DNA from: Streptomyces sp. NBC_01232
GTDB taxonomy: Bacteria; Actinomycetota; Actinomycetes; Streptomycetales; Streptomycetaceae
Assembly: GCF_035989885.1 (NCBI RefSeq)
Contig: NZ_CP108518.1
Coordinates: 3,104,501-3,168,500, forward strand
Length of the DNA: 64,000 nt
Direction of reading: 5' to 3'
Part shown: piece after piece, positions 1 to 7,532 of the stretch
Layout of the letters: each line of letters opens with the position of its first letter
Numbering within the stretch: the stretch's first letter is position 1
The notes under the pieces: model-generated
Seen by the model: only the letters and a program-made list of their open reading frames with translations
Told to the model about the DNA's origin: nothing
Databases searched by the model: none
Position numbers and translations under genes: made by a program

Positions 1-1
1 G

Positions 2-895
2 CTCGGCCGCCCCGAGTGGGAGCTGCCCGAGCGGCTCGCCGACCAGCTGCGGGACTGGCTGGGCAGTCCCGACCCGGTCGACGGCTTCCGGGTGGTGCGC
101 GGCCTGTTCGACGGTTTCGCCCAGCCCGGTCCGACGCCCGCGCACTGGGCGGAGACCGACCCCGACGACTCCGCGGCGCACGACGTGGCGCTGGCGCTGG
201 CGGCCCGGCTGCTCGGCCGGGTCTTCGGCTGGACCGACCAGCAGGACGGCCGGGTGGTCCACAACATCCTGCCCAGCCGCGGCTACGAGCAGATGCAGGT
301 CGGCGCGAGCAGCACTGTCCCGCTCACCTGGCACACCGAGGACGGGTTCCACCCCGAGCGCGCCGACCTGCTGCTGCTGGCCTGCATCCGCAACCCCGAT
401 GCCATCGGCACGCTGCTGGCCGGAATTCAACGCGCTCCGCTGTCGCCGGAGGCGATCGAGCAGCTGCGCCGGCCGCTGCTGGTGATCGAGCCGGACGACA
501 GCTACGAGGACGAGGACGCGTCCCACGAGGAGCGGATCGGCATGGCCACCGTGTGGGACGGGGACCATGGCCTGGGCGTCCGCTACGACCCGAGCTACAC
601 CGTGACGCTGACCGACGACCCGGCCTTCTCCGCGGCCTATCAGCAGCTGGGCGCCGCTTTCGAGGAGTGCGGATTCATCGTCCCGCTGGAGCCGGGCGAC
701 CTGCTGATGGTCGACAACAACGCGGTGGTGCACGGGCGGATAGCTTTCCGGGCCCGCTACGACGGCACCGACCGCTGGCTCAAGCGGGTACTGGTCCGCG
801 CGCAGGGGGTCCGGCCCGCTCGAGAACTGCTCGAGCACGGATACCACCAGCAGCAGACCGACCCGGAGAACCAGGTGGTCCCGGCCGGGGTCTGA
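2..895 (+). CDS. Fe(II)/2-oxoglutarate amino-acid hydroxylase, VioC/AsnO/clavaminate-synthase type (5' end outside window)
   Basis: The frame is open from the first bases, so the start lies upstream; 297 codons are visible against about 350 for the family. The iron-binding HxE motif is seen as WHTEDGFHPERAD and the distal His as VDNNAVVHGR, followed by an Arg-rich strand (KRVLVRAQG) where 2-oxoglutarate is normally bound. This HTE-x2-FHP form is typical of the clavaminate-synthase-like group that hydroxylates free or carrier-bound amino acids (arginine in VioC, asparagine in AsnO, enduracididine in MppO, lysine in the KDO enzymes). Substrate cannot be read from the sequence. Such enzymes usually sit in non-ribosomal peptide clusters, so the cluster, if any, would extend to the left. 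A stem-loop follows the stop. Confidence 0.85.
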   Translation, partial: LGRPEWELPERLADQLRDWLGSPDPVDGFRVVRGLFDGFAQPGPTPAHWAETDPDDSAAHDVALALAARLLGRVFGWTDQQDGRVVHNILPSRGYEQMQVGASSTVPLTWHTEDGFHPERADLLLLACIRNPDAIGTLLAGIQRAPLSPEAIEQLRRPLLVIEPDDSYEDEDASHEERIGMATVWDGDHGLGVRYDPSYTVTLTDDPAFSAAYQQLGAAFEECGFIVPLEPGDLLMVDNNAVVHGRIAFRARYDGTDRWLKRVLVRAQGVRPARELLEHGYHQQQTDPENQVVPAGV

Positions 896-902
896 CCGGA
901 CT

Positions 903-941
903 TTGTCAGATTGCGGCCCTGTTTCCCCTCGCATCTGACAA
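903..941. terminator. Stem-loop after the dioxygenase gene
   Basis: TTGTCAGATTGCG (903-915) pairs with CGCATCTGACAA (930-941), 12 pairs with one bulged base and a 14-nt loop. It starts 8 bases after the stop codon and has no T-run, as is usual in high-GC actinobacteria. It could also be an operator for the next gene. Confidence 0.5.
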
Positions 942-956
942 GGAATCACCCGCGCA

Positions 957-986
957 TTGGCTCTCGCGTCACCGTGTGGCTACGTT
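957..986 (+). promoter_or_regulatory. Possible promoter of the transaldolase-like gene
   Basis: TTGGCT (957-962) and TACGTT (981-986) are separated by 18 bases, a reasonable vegetative sigma-factor match, about 45 bases before the proposed start. Eye-match only. Confidence 0.3.
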
Positions 987-1030
987 CGGCTCGCCGAATA
1001 CCCATCAGACGCTCTGTGAATGGAGGGCCC

Positions 1031-2173
1031 ATGGACGTGCAGCTGCCCGGACGTCGGGCCGATGCCGAGAGAACGGGAATGACGACCGAACCCCTCAAAC
1101 AGCTGGCCGCCGAGGGCGTCTCCCTGTGGCTGGAGGGCGTCGGCCACCGCCGGTTGTCCTCCGGGGAACTGACCGGCCTCGTCACCTCGCACGGCGTCAG
1201 CGGTGTCAGCTGCGCCCCGCACGGGCCCTCCGGGCTGCTCGACCGCAGCGACTACCGGGCCAGGCTCGACGAGCTGTCCTCCTACGGAGCGGGCGTCGCG
1301 GAGGCGGCCCGCGCCCTGGCCGCCCGCGACGTGCGGACGGCGTGCGACACCCTGCTGCCGATGTGGGAGCGCAGCCGGGGCGCCGACGGGCAGGTGTGCG
1401 CGGCGATCGGCCACACCCGGGACGTACGGGGGGCACTGGCCGAGGCGCGTTCGCTGCACTGGACGGTGGACCGGCCGAACCTGCTGGTGCGGCTGCCCGC
1501 CGACCCGGTGGGGCTGGCCACGGCGAGCGACTGCCTGGCCGAGGGCATCGGGGTGGCCTTCGGGCCGGTGTACAGCGCCGAGAGCTACGAACTGGTCCTG
1601 GAGGCCTGGCTGCTGGGCCTGGAGCGGGCGGTGGCGGCGGGGCTCGCGCCCGGCCGGATCCCGGCCGCCGTGCAGGTGCCGGTCAGCGAGATCGACACGG
1701 CTGCGCGGGCCCTGCTGGGCGCGCATACCGGGCGGACCGCGGAGGCACTGCGCGGCCGGGTGGCCGTCGCGGTGGCCCGGCTGGTCTTCAGCGCGTACGA
1801 GCGCCGCCTCGACTCCCCGCGCTGGCGGGAGCTGGTCCGCGCCGGGGCCCGGCCGCACCGGCTGGTGTGGTCCTTCGACGGGGAGGCGGCGGACCGTCTC
1901 TCGGGCGGTCTGGTGGCCGAGGGGACCGTGCAGTCGCTGACCGCCGAGGGGCTGCGGACCCTGTCGGCGACGGTGGTCCTGATGGAGGGCGACACCCTCT
2001 CGGGCCGTGTGCACAGCGCGCGGGAGGACCTGAGGCTGCTGGCCGATCTGGGCGTGGACTGGGAGCAGCGGGCCAAGGAGCTGGGCACCGAGTCCCCGCA
2101 CCGCCAGTACGGCGCCTGGCGCGAGCTGGTGGACGCGGTGGGCGCGGCCATGGAACAGCAGACCGGCCGGTGA
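1031..2173 (+). CDS. Transaldolase-like protein lacking the catalytic lysine
   Basis: The 380-residue product follows the transaldolase fold pattern: an N-terminal SLWLEGVGHRRL (compare SLWLDDLSRERL in actinobacterial transaldolases), then RPNLLVRLPAD and EGIGVAFGPVYSAESYELVLEAWLLGLE. In true transaldolases the first segment reads NL-x-VK-x-PAT and its Lys forms the Schiff base with the substrate; here Arg154 stands in that place. The TTNP motif is also replaced (SCAPHGP) and the FFVSRVD-like strand has become AVQVPVSEID. The protein is therefore probably not an active transaldolase; a binding or regulatory role is inference. The start is chosen for GGAGGG seven bases upstream; ATG at 1079 is an alternative. 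It is convergent with pabAB and ends inside a strong hairpin. Confidence 0.75.
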   Translation: MDVQLPGRRADAERTGMTTEPLKQLAAEGVSLWLEGVGHRRLSSGELTGLVTSHGVSGVSCAPHGPSGLLDRSDYRARLDELSSYGAGVAEAARALAARDVRTACDTLLPMWERSRGADGQVCAAIGHTRDVRGALAEARSLHWTVDRPNLLVRLPADPVGLATASDCLAEGIGVAFGPVYSAESYELVLEAWLLGLERAVAAGLAPGRIPAAVQVPVSEIDTAARALLGAHTGRTAEALRGRVAVAVARLVFSAYERRLDSPRWRELVRAGARPHRLVWSFDGEAADRLSGGLVAEGTVQSLTAEGLRTLSATVVLMEGDTLSGRVHSAREDLRLLADLGVDWEQRAKELGTESPHRQYGAWRELVDAVGAAMEQQTGR

Positions 2174-2194
2174 CCCCTGGGGGGCACCGGCCGG
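2163..2194. terminator. Hairpin between convergent transaldolase-like gene and pabAB
   Basis: CCGGCCGGTG (2163-2172) is perfectly complementary to CACCGGCCGG (2185-2194), with a loop that can add further C/G pairs. It overlaps the stop codon of the rightward gene and lies 19 bases beyond the stop of the leftward gene, so it could end both transcripts. Confidence 0.65.
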
Positions 2195-2212
2195 ATCCTG
2201 CGGGGACGGGGG

Positions 2213-4369
2213 TCAGCCCGTAAGCGCTGCGAAGGTGCGCTCTCGGCCCGGGAAGCCGCTGTCCGAGAGGCCGAGCAGCGGAGCGGACTTGACCGCGGTC
2301 TCCTCGAACTCCGCCTCCGGGCCGGACAGGGCCACGATGGCCCCGCCGATCCCGTAGCGGACCCGGCCCGGGGTCATCACCAGGGTGCGGATGACGATGC
2401 TCAGGTCGGCCTCGCCGGAGAGCGAGAAGTACCCGATGGCGCCGGCGTACACCCCGCGCGGGCCCGCTTCGAGCTTGTCGATGAGCTGCATGGTGCGCCG
2501 CTTGGGAGCGCCGGTCATCGAGCCGCCGGGGAAGGCGGCGCGGACGCAGTCCACGGCGGTGAGTTCGGGCCGCAGCCGGGCCCGGACGGTGCTGACGAGC
2601 TGGTGGACCGTCGCGTACGTCTCCACGCGGAAGATGTCGTCGGCTTCGACGGAGCCGGTGCGGGCACAGCGGCCCAGGTCGTTGCGGACCAGGTCGACGA
2701 TCATCAGGTTCTCGCTGCGGTCCTTCTCGCAGCCGGCCAGCTCGCGGCGGATCTCCGCGTCCTCCGCGGGGGTTGCCCCGCGCGGCCGGGTGCCCTTGAT
2801 GGGCCGCGATTCGGCGTATCCCTCGCCGTCCACCCGGAGGAACCGCTCGGGCGAGGTGCTGAGGACCGAGACGTCCCCGAACCGGAGCAGCGCGCCGAAG
2901 GGCGCGGGGTGGCTGCGGCGCAACTGCCGGTACGTCTGCCAGGGATCGGGCGAGCCGTCCGCCTCGGCCATGTTGGTCAGGCAGACCTCATAGGTCTCAC
3001 CGGCCGCGATCTCCTGCTGGCACTCGTCGATGAGCGAGAGGTAGCTGTCCCGGTCGTGCCGCAGCCGCAGTCCGGTGAGCGGCTGCTGCGGCAGCGGCTC
3101 GGGCAGGGAGCGGCCGGCGGTGGCGCGCAGCCGGTCGGCGGTGGTGCGCAGCCAGTCGCGGGCGGTGCCCTCGTCGCCCTCCGGGGCGAGGGCGAGCAGG
3201 TAGGTGGTGCCGGTGTGGTGGTCGAGGACCACGGCCCGGTCGGCGAAGACCATGACCGCGTCGGGCTGTTCGGACCGGTGGGCCTGGTCGCCGCCGCACT
3301 GGGCCTTGAGCTCGTAGCCGAGGTAGCCGACCCAGCCGAGGGCGAAGCCGAAGGGCAGTTCGGGGACCTGGACGTCGAGGGACTTCAGGTCGCGGGCGAT
3401 CCAGTCGAGGAAGTGCTCGGCCACGATCTGGCCGGTGGCGCCGGCCTCGCCGGTCACGGTGACGGTGCCGCTGGCCACGTCCCCGGTCGCGACCCGGGCC
3501 ATCGGGCCCTTGTCGTCGCCCATGAAGGAGAACCGGCCGGCGCTGTCGGTGCGGCTGCTGTCGAGCCAGAAGGCGTGGGCGCTGCCCTGGAACAGCTCCT
3601 CGAAGGCCGCCTCGTCGTCCCAGCGGGTGGTGAGGAAGTCGGCGAGGACCCGCAGCCGGGTGCGCGGGGCCTGCGGTCCGGCGGGGAGGGCGGCCGCAGC
3701 GGTGACGGCTGCAGCAGCGGCGACGGGAGCGGTGGGACGCGGCAGCGCGGGGCGGGCCGCCCGGCGGGAGGCGGTCCGGCCGCGCCCCTCGTGGTGCTCG
3801 GCGACCAGGCGCCGGAAGTTGCGGACGAGCTCGTGCCCGTACGTGGTGGAGATGGACTCGGGGTGGAACTGCACGCCCCAGCGCGGCAGCTCGCGGTGGC
3901 GCAGCGCCATCACCACGCCGTCGTCGCTCCAGGCGGTCGCCTCCAGCTCGTCGGGCAGGTCGGTGACGGCGAGCGAGTGGTAGCGCACCACCTCGAACGG
4001 GGAGGGCAGACCGGCGAAGAGGCCGGTGCCGTCGTGCAGTACGGGCGAGGTCCGGCCGTGCCGGGGCTCGGCCGCCCGGACCACCCGTCCGCCGTGGGCG
4101 TGGGCGAGCCCCTGGTGCCCCAGGCAGATGCCGAGGAGCGGCAGGTCCCCGTGGTCCAGGATGTCCCGGCAGATCCCGAAGTCCGCCCGGCGCTCCGGCG
4201 TCCCGGGCCCCGGCGAGAGCACCACGGCGTCGAACCCGTCGAGCAGGTCCGGGCTCCAGCGCGTCTCGTCGTTGCGGACCACGACGGGCTCGTGGCCCGT
4301 CACCTCCGCGATCTGGTGGAAGAGGTTGTAGGTGAAGGAGTCGTAGTTGTCGACGAGCAGGGTGCGCAC
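2213..4369 (-). CDS. pabAB: Aminodeoxychorismate synthase, fused glutamine amidotransferase and PabB domains
   Basis: A 718-residue fusion converts chorismate and glutamine to 4-amino-4-deoxychorismate, the precursor of p-aminobenzoate for folate or PABA-derived metabolites. The N-terminal amidotransferase shows LLVDNYDSFTYN, the nucleophile Cys in GICLGHQ and the His-Glu pair in VQFHPES. An Ala/Pro-rich linker leads to the chorismate-binding half with ENLMIVDLVRND and PGGSMTGAPK. The sequence SRPIKGTRPRG carries the Lys that marks PabB; anthranilate synthases have PIAGT. GTG at 4369 is chosen because the amidotransferase begins there, with GCGAGG upstream; the longer open frame to about 5026 lies over the methyltransferase and is not coding. 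It follows the methyltransferase by 44 bases and is probably cotranscribed. Fused PabAB occurs in PABA-antibiotic clusters but also in folate supply. Confidence 0.92.
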   Translation of the reverse strand: MRTLLVDNYDSFTYNLFHQIAEVTGHEPVVVRNDETRWSPDLLDGFDAVVLSPGPGTPERRADFGICRDILDHGDLPLLGICLGHQGLAHAHGGRVVRAAEPRHGRTSPVLHDGTGLFAGLPSPFEVVRYHSLAVTDLPDELEATAWSDDGVVMALRHRELPRWGVQFHPESISTTYGHELVRNFRRLVAEHHEGRGRTASRRAARPALPRPTAPVAAAAAVTAAAALPAGPQAPRTRLRVLADFLTTRWDDEAAFEELFQGSAHAFWLDSSRTDSAGRFSFMGDDKGPMARVATGDVASGTVTVTGEAGATGQIVAEHFLDWIARDLKSLDVQVPELPFGFALGWVGYLGYELKAQCGGDQAHRSEQPDAVMVFADRAVVLDHHTGTTYLLALAPEGDEGTARDWLRTTADRLRATAGRSLPEPLPQQPLTGLRLRHDRDSYLSLIDECQQEIAAGETYEVCLTNMAEADGSPDPWQTYRQLRRSHPAPFGALLRFGDVSVLSTSPERFLRVDGEGYAESRPIKGTRPRGATPAEDAEIRRELAGCEKDRSENLMIVDLVRNDLGRCARTGSVEADDIFRVETYATVHQLVSTVRARLRPELTAVDCVRAAFPGGSMTGAPKRRTMQLIDKLEAGPRGVYAGAIGYFSLSGEADLSIVIRTLVMTPGRVRYGIGGAIVALSGPEAEFEETAVKSAPLLGLSDSGFPGRERTFAALTG

Positions 4370-4413
4370 GGGGACCTCGCTGGGGCAGAGGGAGCTGAGG
4401 GGTGGGAGGCGGC

Positions 4414-5223
4414 TCAGACGGCCGGGACGATCTCCAGCAGCAGGTGGTCGACGGGGTGCGCGCCTTCCTGCACGACGGTGGAGCTCAGGGTGCGCAGCTC
4501 GCGGCCGGTCTCGGCGGCCAGGGCGTGCAGGGCGCGGAGGTCGCCGCGCGAGCTGAAGTGCAGCAGCGCCGAGCCGCCGGGGGTCAGCCGGTCCGGGACC
4601 TCGGCCAGGAAGCGGCGGTGGGCGGCGTATCCGGGGTCGACGTACGCCATGTCGTGGACCGAGCCGTAGACGTGCCCGGCCGGGGCGAGCACGTAGTTGG
4701 AACTCCAGAAGACGAGGTCGAAGCGCTCGGCGGGGTCGAGGGAGTCGAAGAGGTCGCTGTGGACCGCCTCGACCCGGTCGGCCAGTCCGTGGCGCTGGGC
4801 GTTGAGCCGGGCGTTGGCCACGGCCTGGGGGTTGATGTCGGAGGCGACCACCCGCTCGCAGCCGGCCAGCGCCCCGGTGATCGCGATCACGCCGGTGCCG
4901 CAGCCGATCTCCAGCATGGAGCCGCGGCGGGGGGTGGTCCACTCCTCGGTCCAGCCGAGGAAGTCCAGGGCGATGCCGGTGCTGGGCGAGTAGGTCGGGC
5001 AGAACACGTCGTCGAGCAGATTCCACTTACGGCCGCGCAGGTCGAACTCGCGGGGCCGGTCGGCCCGGGTGCGGGACTGGGCGCTCCGGGCCAGCGAGCG
5101 CTCGTAGTCGCGTACTTCGGCAGCCGGATCCGCGCTCTGCGCCGGCATTCCGGCGGGCAGCGGCGCGATGACGGATGCGGAGATCGGCTGGGACGAGGCG
5201 CTCTGAACCCGGGTCTGCTGCAT
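4414..5223 (-). CDS. SAM-dependent methyltransferase (HemK/PrmC-like fold)
   Basis: The 269-residue protein has a clear class I SAM motif, MLEIGCGTGVIAITGALAG, followed by the acidic ribose-binding position in VVASDINPQAV. The motif IV position reads FWSSNYV instead of the NPPY of HemK/PrmC or N6-adenine enzymes, so the methyl acceptor is probably different. An N-terminal stretch of about 70 residues includes DYERSLARSAQ and a FCPTYSPSTGIAL loop that sits where substrate specificity lies in this group. Start ATG at 5223 has GGGGGA upstream. It is the first gene of a leftward unit with pabAB, so it may act on a chorismate- or PABA-derived product, or merely share a promoter. Substrate unknown. 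Confidence 0.75.
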   Translation of the reverse strand: MQQTRVQSASSQPISASVIAPLPAGMPAQSADPAAEVRDYERSLARSAQSRTRADRPREFDLRGRKWNLLDDVFCPTYSPSTGIALDFLGWTEEWTTPRRGSMLEIGCGTGVIAITGALAGCERVVASDINPQAVANARLNAQRHGLADRVEAVHSDLFDSLDPAERFDLVFWSSNYVLAPAGHVYGSVHDMAYVDPGYAAHRRFLAEVPDRLTPGGSALLHFSSRGDLRALHALAAETGRELRTLSSTVVQEGAHPVDHLLLEIVPAV

Positions 5224-5542
5224 GACGTAATTTCCCCCTTGTGGCATTCCTGCGTGAGATTCACGACTGGCCCCCGCCGGGGGACCGGATGCCCGAAGTC
5301 TGGTTCGCAGACGCCTGCTTACGGAAGGTGAGCCCTCAACACACCCGGTGCCCATAAGTGGTGCCGCGACCACTGCCCCGGATCCAAAAACAAACAATCG
5401 CCCCAAAGGAGACGGAAATACGGAATCCTTTAATCCGTCTGCAGGTACGGATTGTTGACAATTGACTGTGGAGAGTGCATCGCCTAGGTTCGCGGGACCG
5501 AGATGTCACCACGAACCCAATCCATGATCTGGAGGAAGAAAA
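5224..5542. other. Divergent promoter region between methyltransferase and PucR regulator
   Basis: This gene-free stretch is less GC-rich than its neighbours near 5380-5470. It holds a likely rightward promoter (TTGACT at 5463-5468, TAGGTT at 5485-5490). The leftward promoter for the methyltransferase-pabAB operon must also lie here but is not obvious. A short imperfect dyad around CGGAATCC/TTTAATCCG near 5420-5438 might bind the neighbouring regulator. No coding potential seen. Confidence 0.5.
5463..5490 (+). promoter_or_regulatory. Possible promoter of the GAF-PucR regulator
   Basis: TTGACT (5463-5468), 16-base spacer, TAGGTT (5485-5490), about 50 bases before the GTG start. An overlapping TTGACA at 5455-5460 is too far from the -10 hexamer. 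Confidence 0.35.
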
Positions 5543-7471
5543 GTGGCGCTGGACCCTGTCTCCATCGAGGTCAGGGCCCTGGCCGTACTCGAACTGCTCG
5601 CGCGGGAGGCCCCCGCCTCCGCCTACGAGGAAATCGCCGCCTCCGCCCGCGCCGCCGGCGCCACCGAGGCGGAACTGGCCGCTGTGGACAAGGCCCTGGA
5701 GCACGCCGCCGTCGTCCGCGCCCAGCTCGGCCGCCGCCAGCAGCGCGAGGCCAGCCTCTCCGCCCTCGTCGACACCGCCCGGGACCTGACCCTCCCCTTC
5801 GACCTCGACGCCCTGCTCAAGGTGATCACCCGCCGCGCCCGGCTGCTGCTCAACCTCGACATGGCGTACATCAGCTTCTACGAGGACCCCGAGAGCGACG
5901 GCTACGTCCGCACCGCCGACGGCCACGCCACCGCGCTGACCGTGGGCTTCCGGGTACCCCGCCAGGGCGGGCTCGGCAGCGCCTCGCGCAGCAACAGCGC
6001 GCCGTTCTGGACCTCCGACTACATGGCCGACGAGCGGATCGCCCATCACCCCGTGATCGACGAAGTGGTGCGCGCCGAGGGCCTGCACGCCATCCTCGCG
6101 GTGCCGCTCATCGGCCACGGCACCTCCTTCGGCGTGCTCTACTCCGCCGACCGCAACGTCCGGCACTTCACCCCGGAAGAGGTCTCCCTGATGGCCTCGC
6201 TCGGCGACCTCGCCAGCGTGGCCATCGACAAGGCCCGGGTGCTCAACCAGGCCCGCACCGACATCACCGCCCTGGAGCAGTACAGCTCGAAGGCCAAGTC
6301 CCACCTGACCTCGGCCCACCGCGTCAACGAGATCCACCAGCGCATGATCGGCCTGCTGCTCGAGGGCTCCGGCCTGACCGCGCTGACGGCCCTCACCGCC
6401 GACGCCCTCGGCGGTACCGTCTCCGTCCTCGACCCCCGCGGCCGCACCCTCGCCGCCACCGGCGACCTGCCCGCCGGCAACACTCCCGATGTGGCCGAGG
6501 CCCTGCTCACCCAGTTCGCCGACGAGCCGGTGCAGTTGGCCGGCGACCACTGGCTCGTGCCCGTCACGGCCGGCACCGAGCGGCTCGGCGGCATCCTCCT
6601 GCACACCACCGCGGTGCTCGACGAGGACGAGCTGCGCCTGCTGCAACTGGCCGCGGGCACCACCGGCGTGCTGCTGCTCATGGAACGCAACACCGCCATG
6701 GCCGAGAGCCAGGTCCGCGACGAGTTCTGCGACGCCCTGCTCAGCACCCCGCTGCGGCCGCTGCCCCAGCTCCGCGACCGGGCCCGGATCCTCGGCATCG
6801 ACCTGGAGCGCCCGTACGCCGTCGTGGCCATCCGTCCCGAGGGCGGCTCGCAGGGCCGGGCCGTCGTCTGGGCCTCCTCGTACGCCCTGGTCTCCGGCGG
6901 CCTGTGCAGCGTCCGCAGCGACAGCATCGCCCTGCTCTTGCCCTCCGAGGATCCCGGGGCGACCGCCCGCCAGGTCTCCCAGGAGCTGTCCCCGCTGCTC
7001 GGCCACCCCGTGACGGTCGGCGCGGCCGGGCCCACGAACCGCATCGAGGACTTCCAGCCGGCCTACGCCGAGGCGGTCCGCTGCCTCAGCGCCCTGGGCG
7101 CCATCGGCGGCATCGGCTCCAGTGCCTCCGCGAAGGAACTCGGCTTCCTCGGGCTGCTGCTCGGCGACCACCACAGCGTGCGGGACTACATCACGCACAC
7201 CATCGGCCCGGTCATCGACTACGACACGCACCGCTTCACCAATCTCGTCCAGACCCTGGAGGCGTACTTCGAATCGGGCGGCAGCCCGACCTACGCCGCC
7301 GAGGCCCTCCACGTCCACCCGAACACCGTCTCCCGCCGCCTGGAGCGAATGACGGCCCTGCTCGGCGACGACTGGCAGGAACCGGCCAGGGCCCTGGAGG
7401 TCCAGCTCGCGCTGCGGCTGCACCGGACCCGCGACACCCTCGGGAACCGCCAGGAGGACCGCCCGCTCTGA
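5543..7471 (+). CDS. PucR-family transcriptional regulator with GAF domain
   Basis: The 642-residue protein has a helical start, then a GAF-type ligand domain (roughly residues 70-230: DALLKVITRRARLLLNLDMAYISFYED to LASVAIDKARVLNQ), a central GGDEF-like region typical of the family (about 390-500), and a C-terminal PucR helix-turn-helix (TLEAYFESGG, YAAEALHVHPNTVSRRLERM). This architecture is common in actinobacteria and often controls catabolic genes next door in response to a small molecule. GTG at 5543 is chosen for GGAGGAAG just upstream. It is divergent from the methyltransferase-pabAB unit and might regulate it, but nothing in the sequence proves this. The gene ends at a perfect 18-bp hairpin shared with the next, convergent gene. 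Confidence 0.88.
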   Translation: MALDPVSIEVRALAVLELLAREAPASAYEEIAASARAAGATEAELAAVDKALEHAAVVRAQLGRRQQREASLSALVDTARDLTLPFDLDALLKVITRRARLLLNLDMAYISFYEDPESDGYVRTADGHATALTVGFRVPRQGGLGSASRSNSAPFWTSDYMADERIAHHPVIDEVVRAEGLHAILAVPLIGHGTSFGVLYSADRNVRHFTPEEVSLMASLGDLASVAIDKARVLNQARTDITALEQYSSKAKSHLTSAHRVNEIHQRMIGLLLEGSGLTALTALTADALGGTVSVLDPRGRTLAATGDLPAGNTPDVAEALLTQFADEPVQLAGDHWLVPVTAGTERLGGILLHTTAVLDEDELRLLQLAAGTTGVLLLMERNTAMAESQVRDEFCDALLSTPLRPLPQLRDRARILGIDLERPYAVVAIRPEGGSQGRAVVWASSYALVSGGLCSVRSDSIALLLPSEDPGATARQVSQELSPLLGHPVTVGAAGPTNRIEDFQPAYAEAVRCLSALGAIGGIGSSASAKELGFLGLLLGDHHSVRDYITHTIGPVIDYDTHRFTNLVQTLEAYFESGGSPTYAAEALHVHPNTVSRRLERMTALLGDDWQEPARALEVQLALRLHRTRDTLGNRQEDRPL

Positions 7472-7492
7472 CGGCCCGCCCGACAGTCCGGC

Positions 7493-7532
7493 CGTACGGC
7501 GTAGGCCGCCCCCCGGCGGCCTACGCCGTACG
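7493..7532. terminator. Perfect bidirectional terminator hairpin
   Basis: CGTACGGCGTAGGCCGCC (7493-7510) pairs without mismatch with its complement at 7515-7532, leaving a 4-base CCCC loop. It lies between two convergent genes and includes the last codons of the leftward one. Confidence 0.8.

Noticed and set aside
4370..5026. N-terminal extension of PabAB
   Set aside because: The extra residues are Arg/Pro-rich, overlap the methyltransferase gene on the same strand, and precede the true amidotransferase start.
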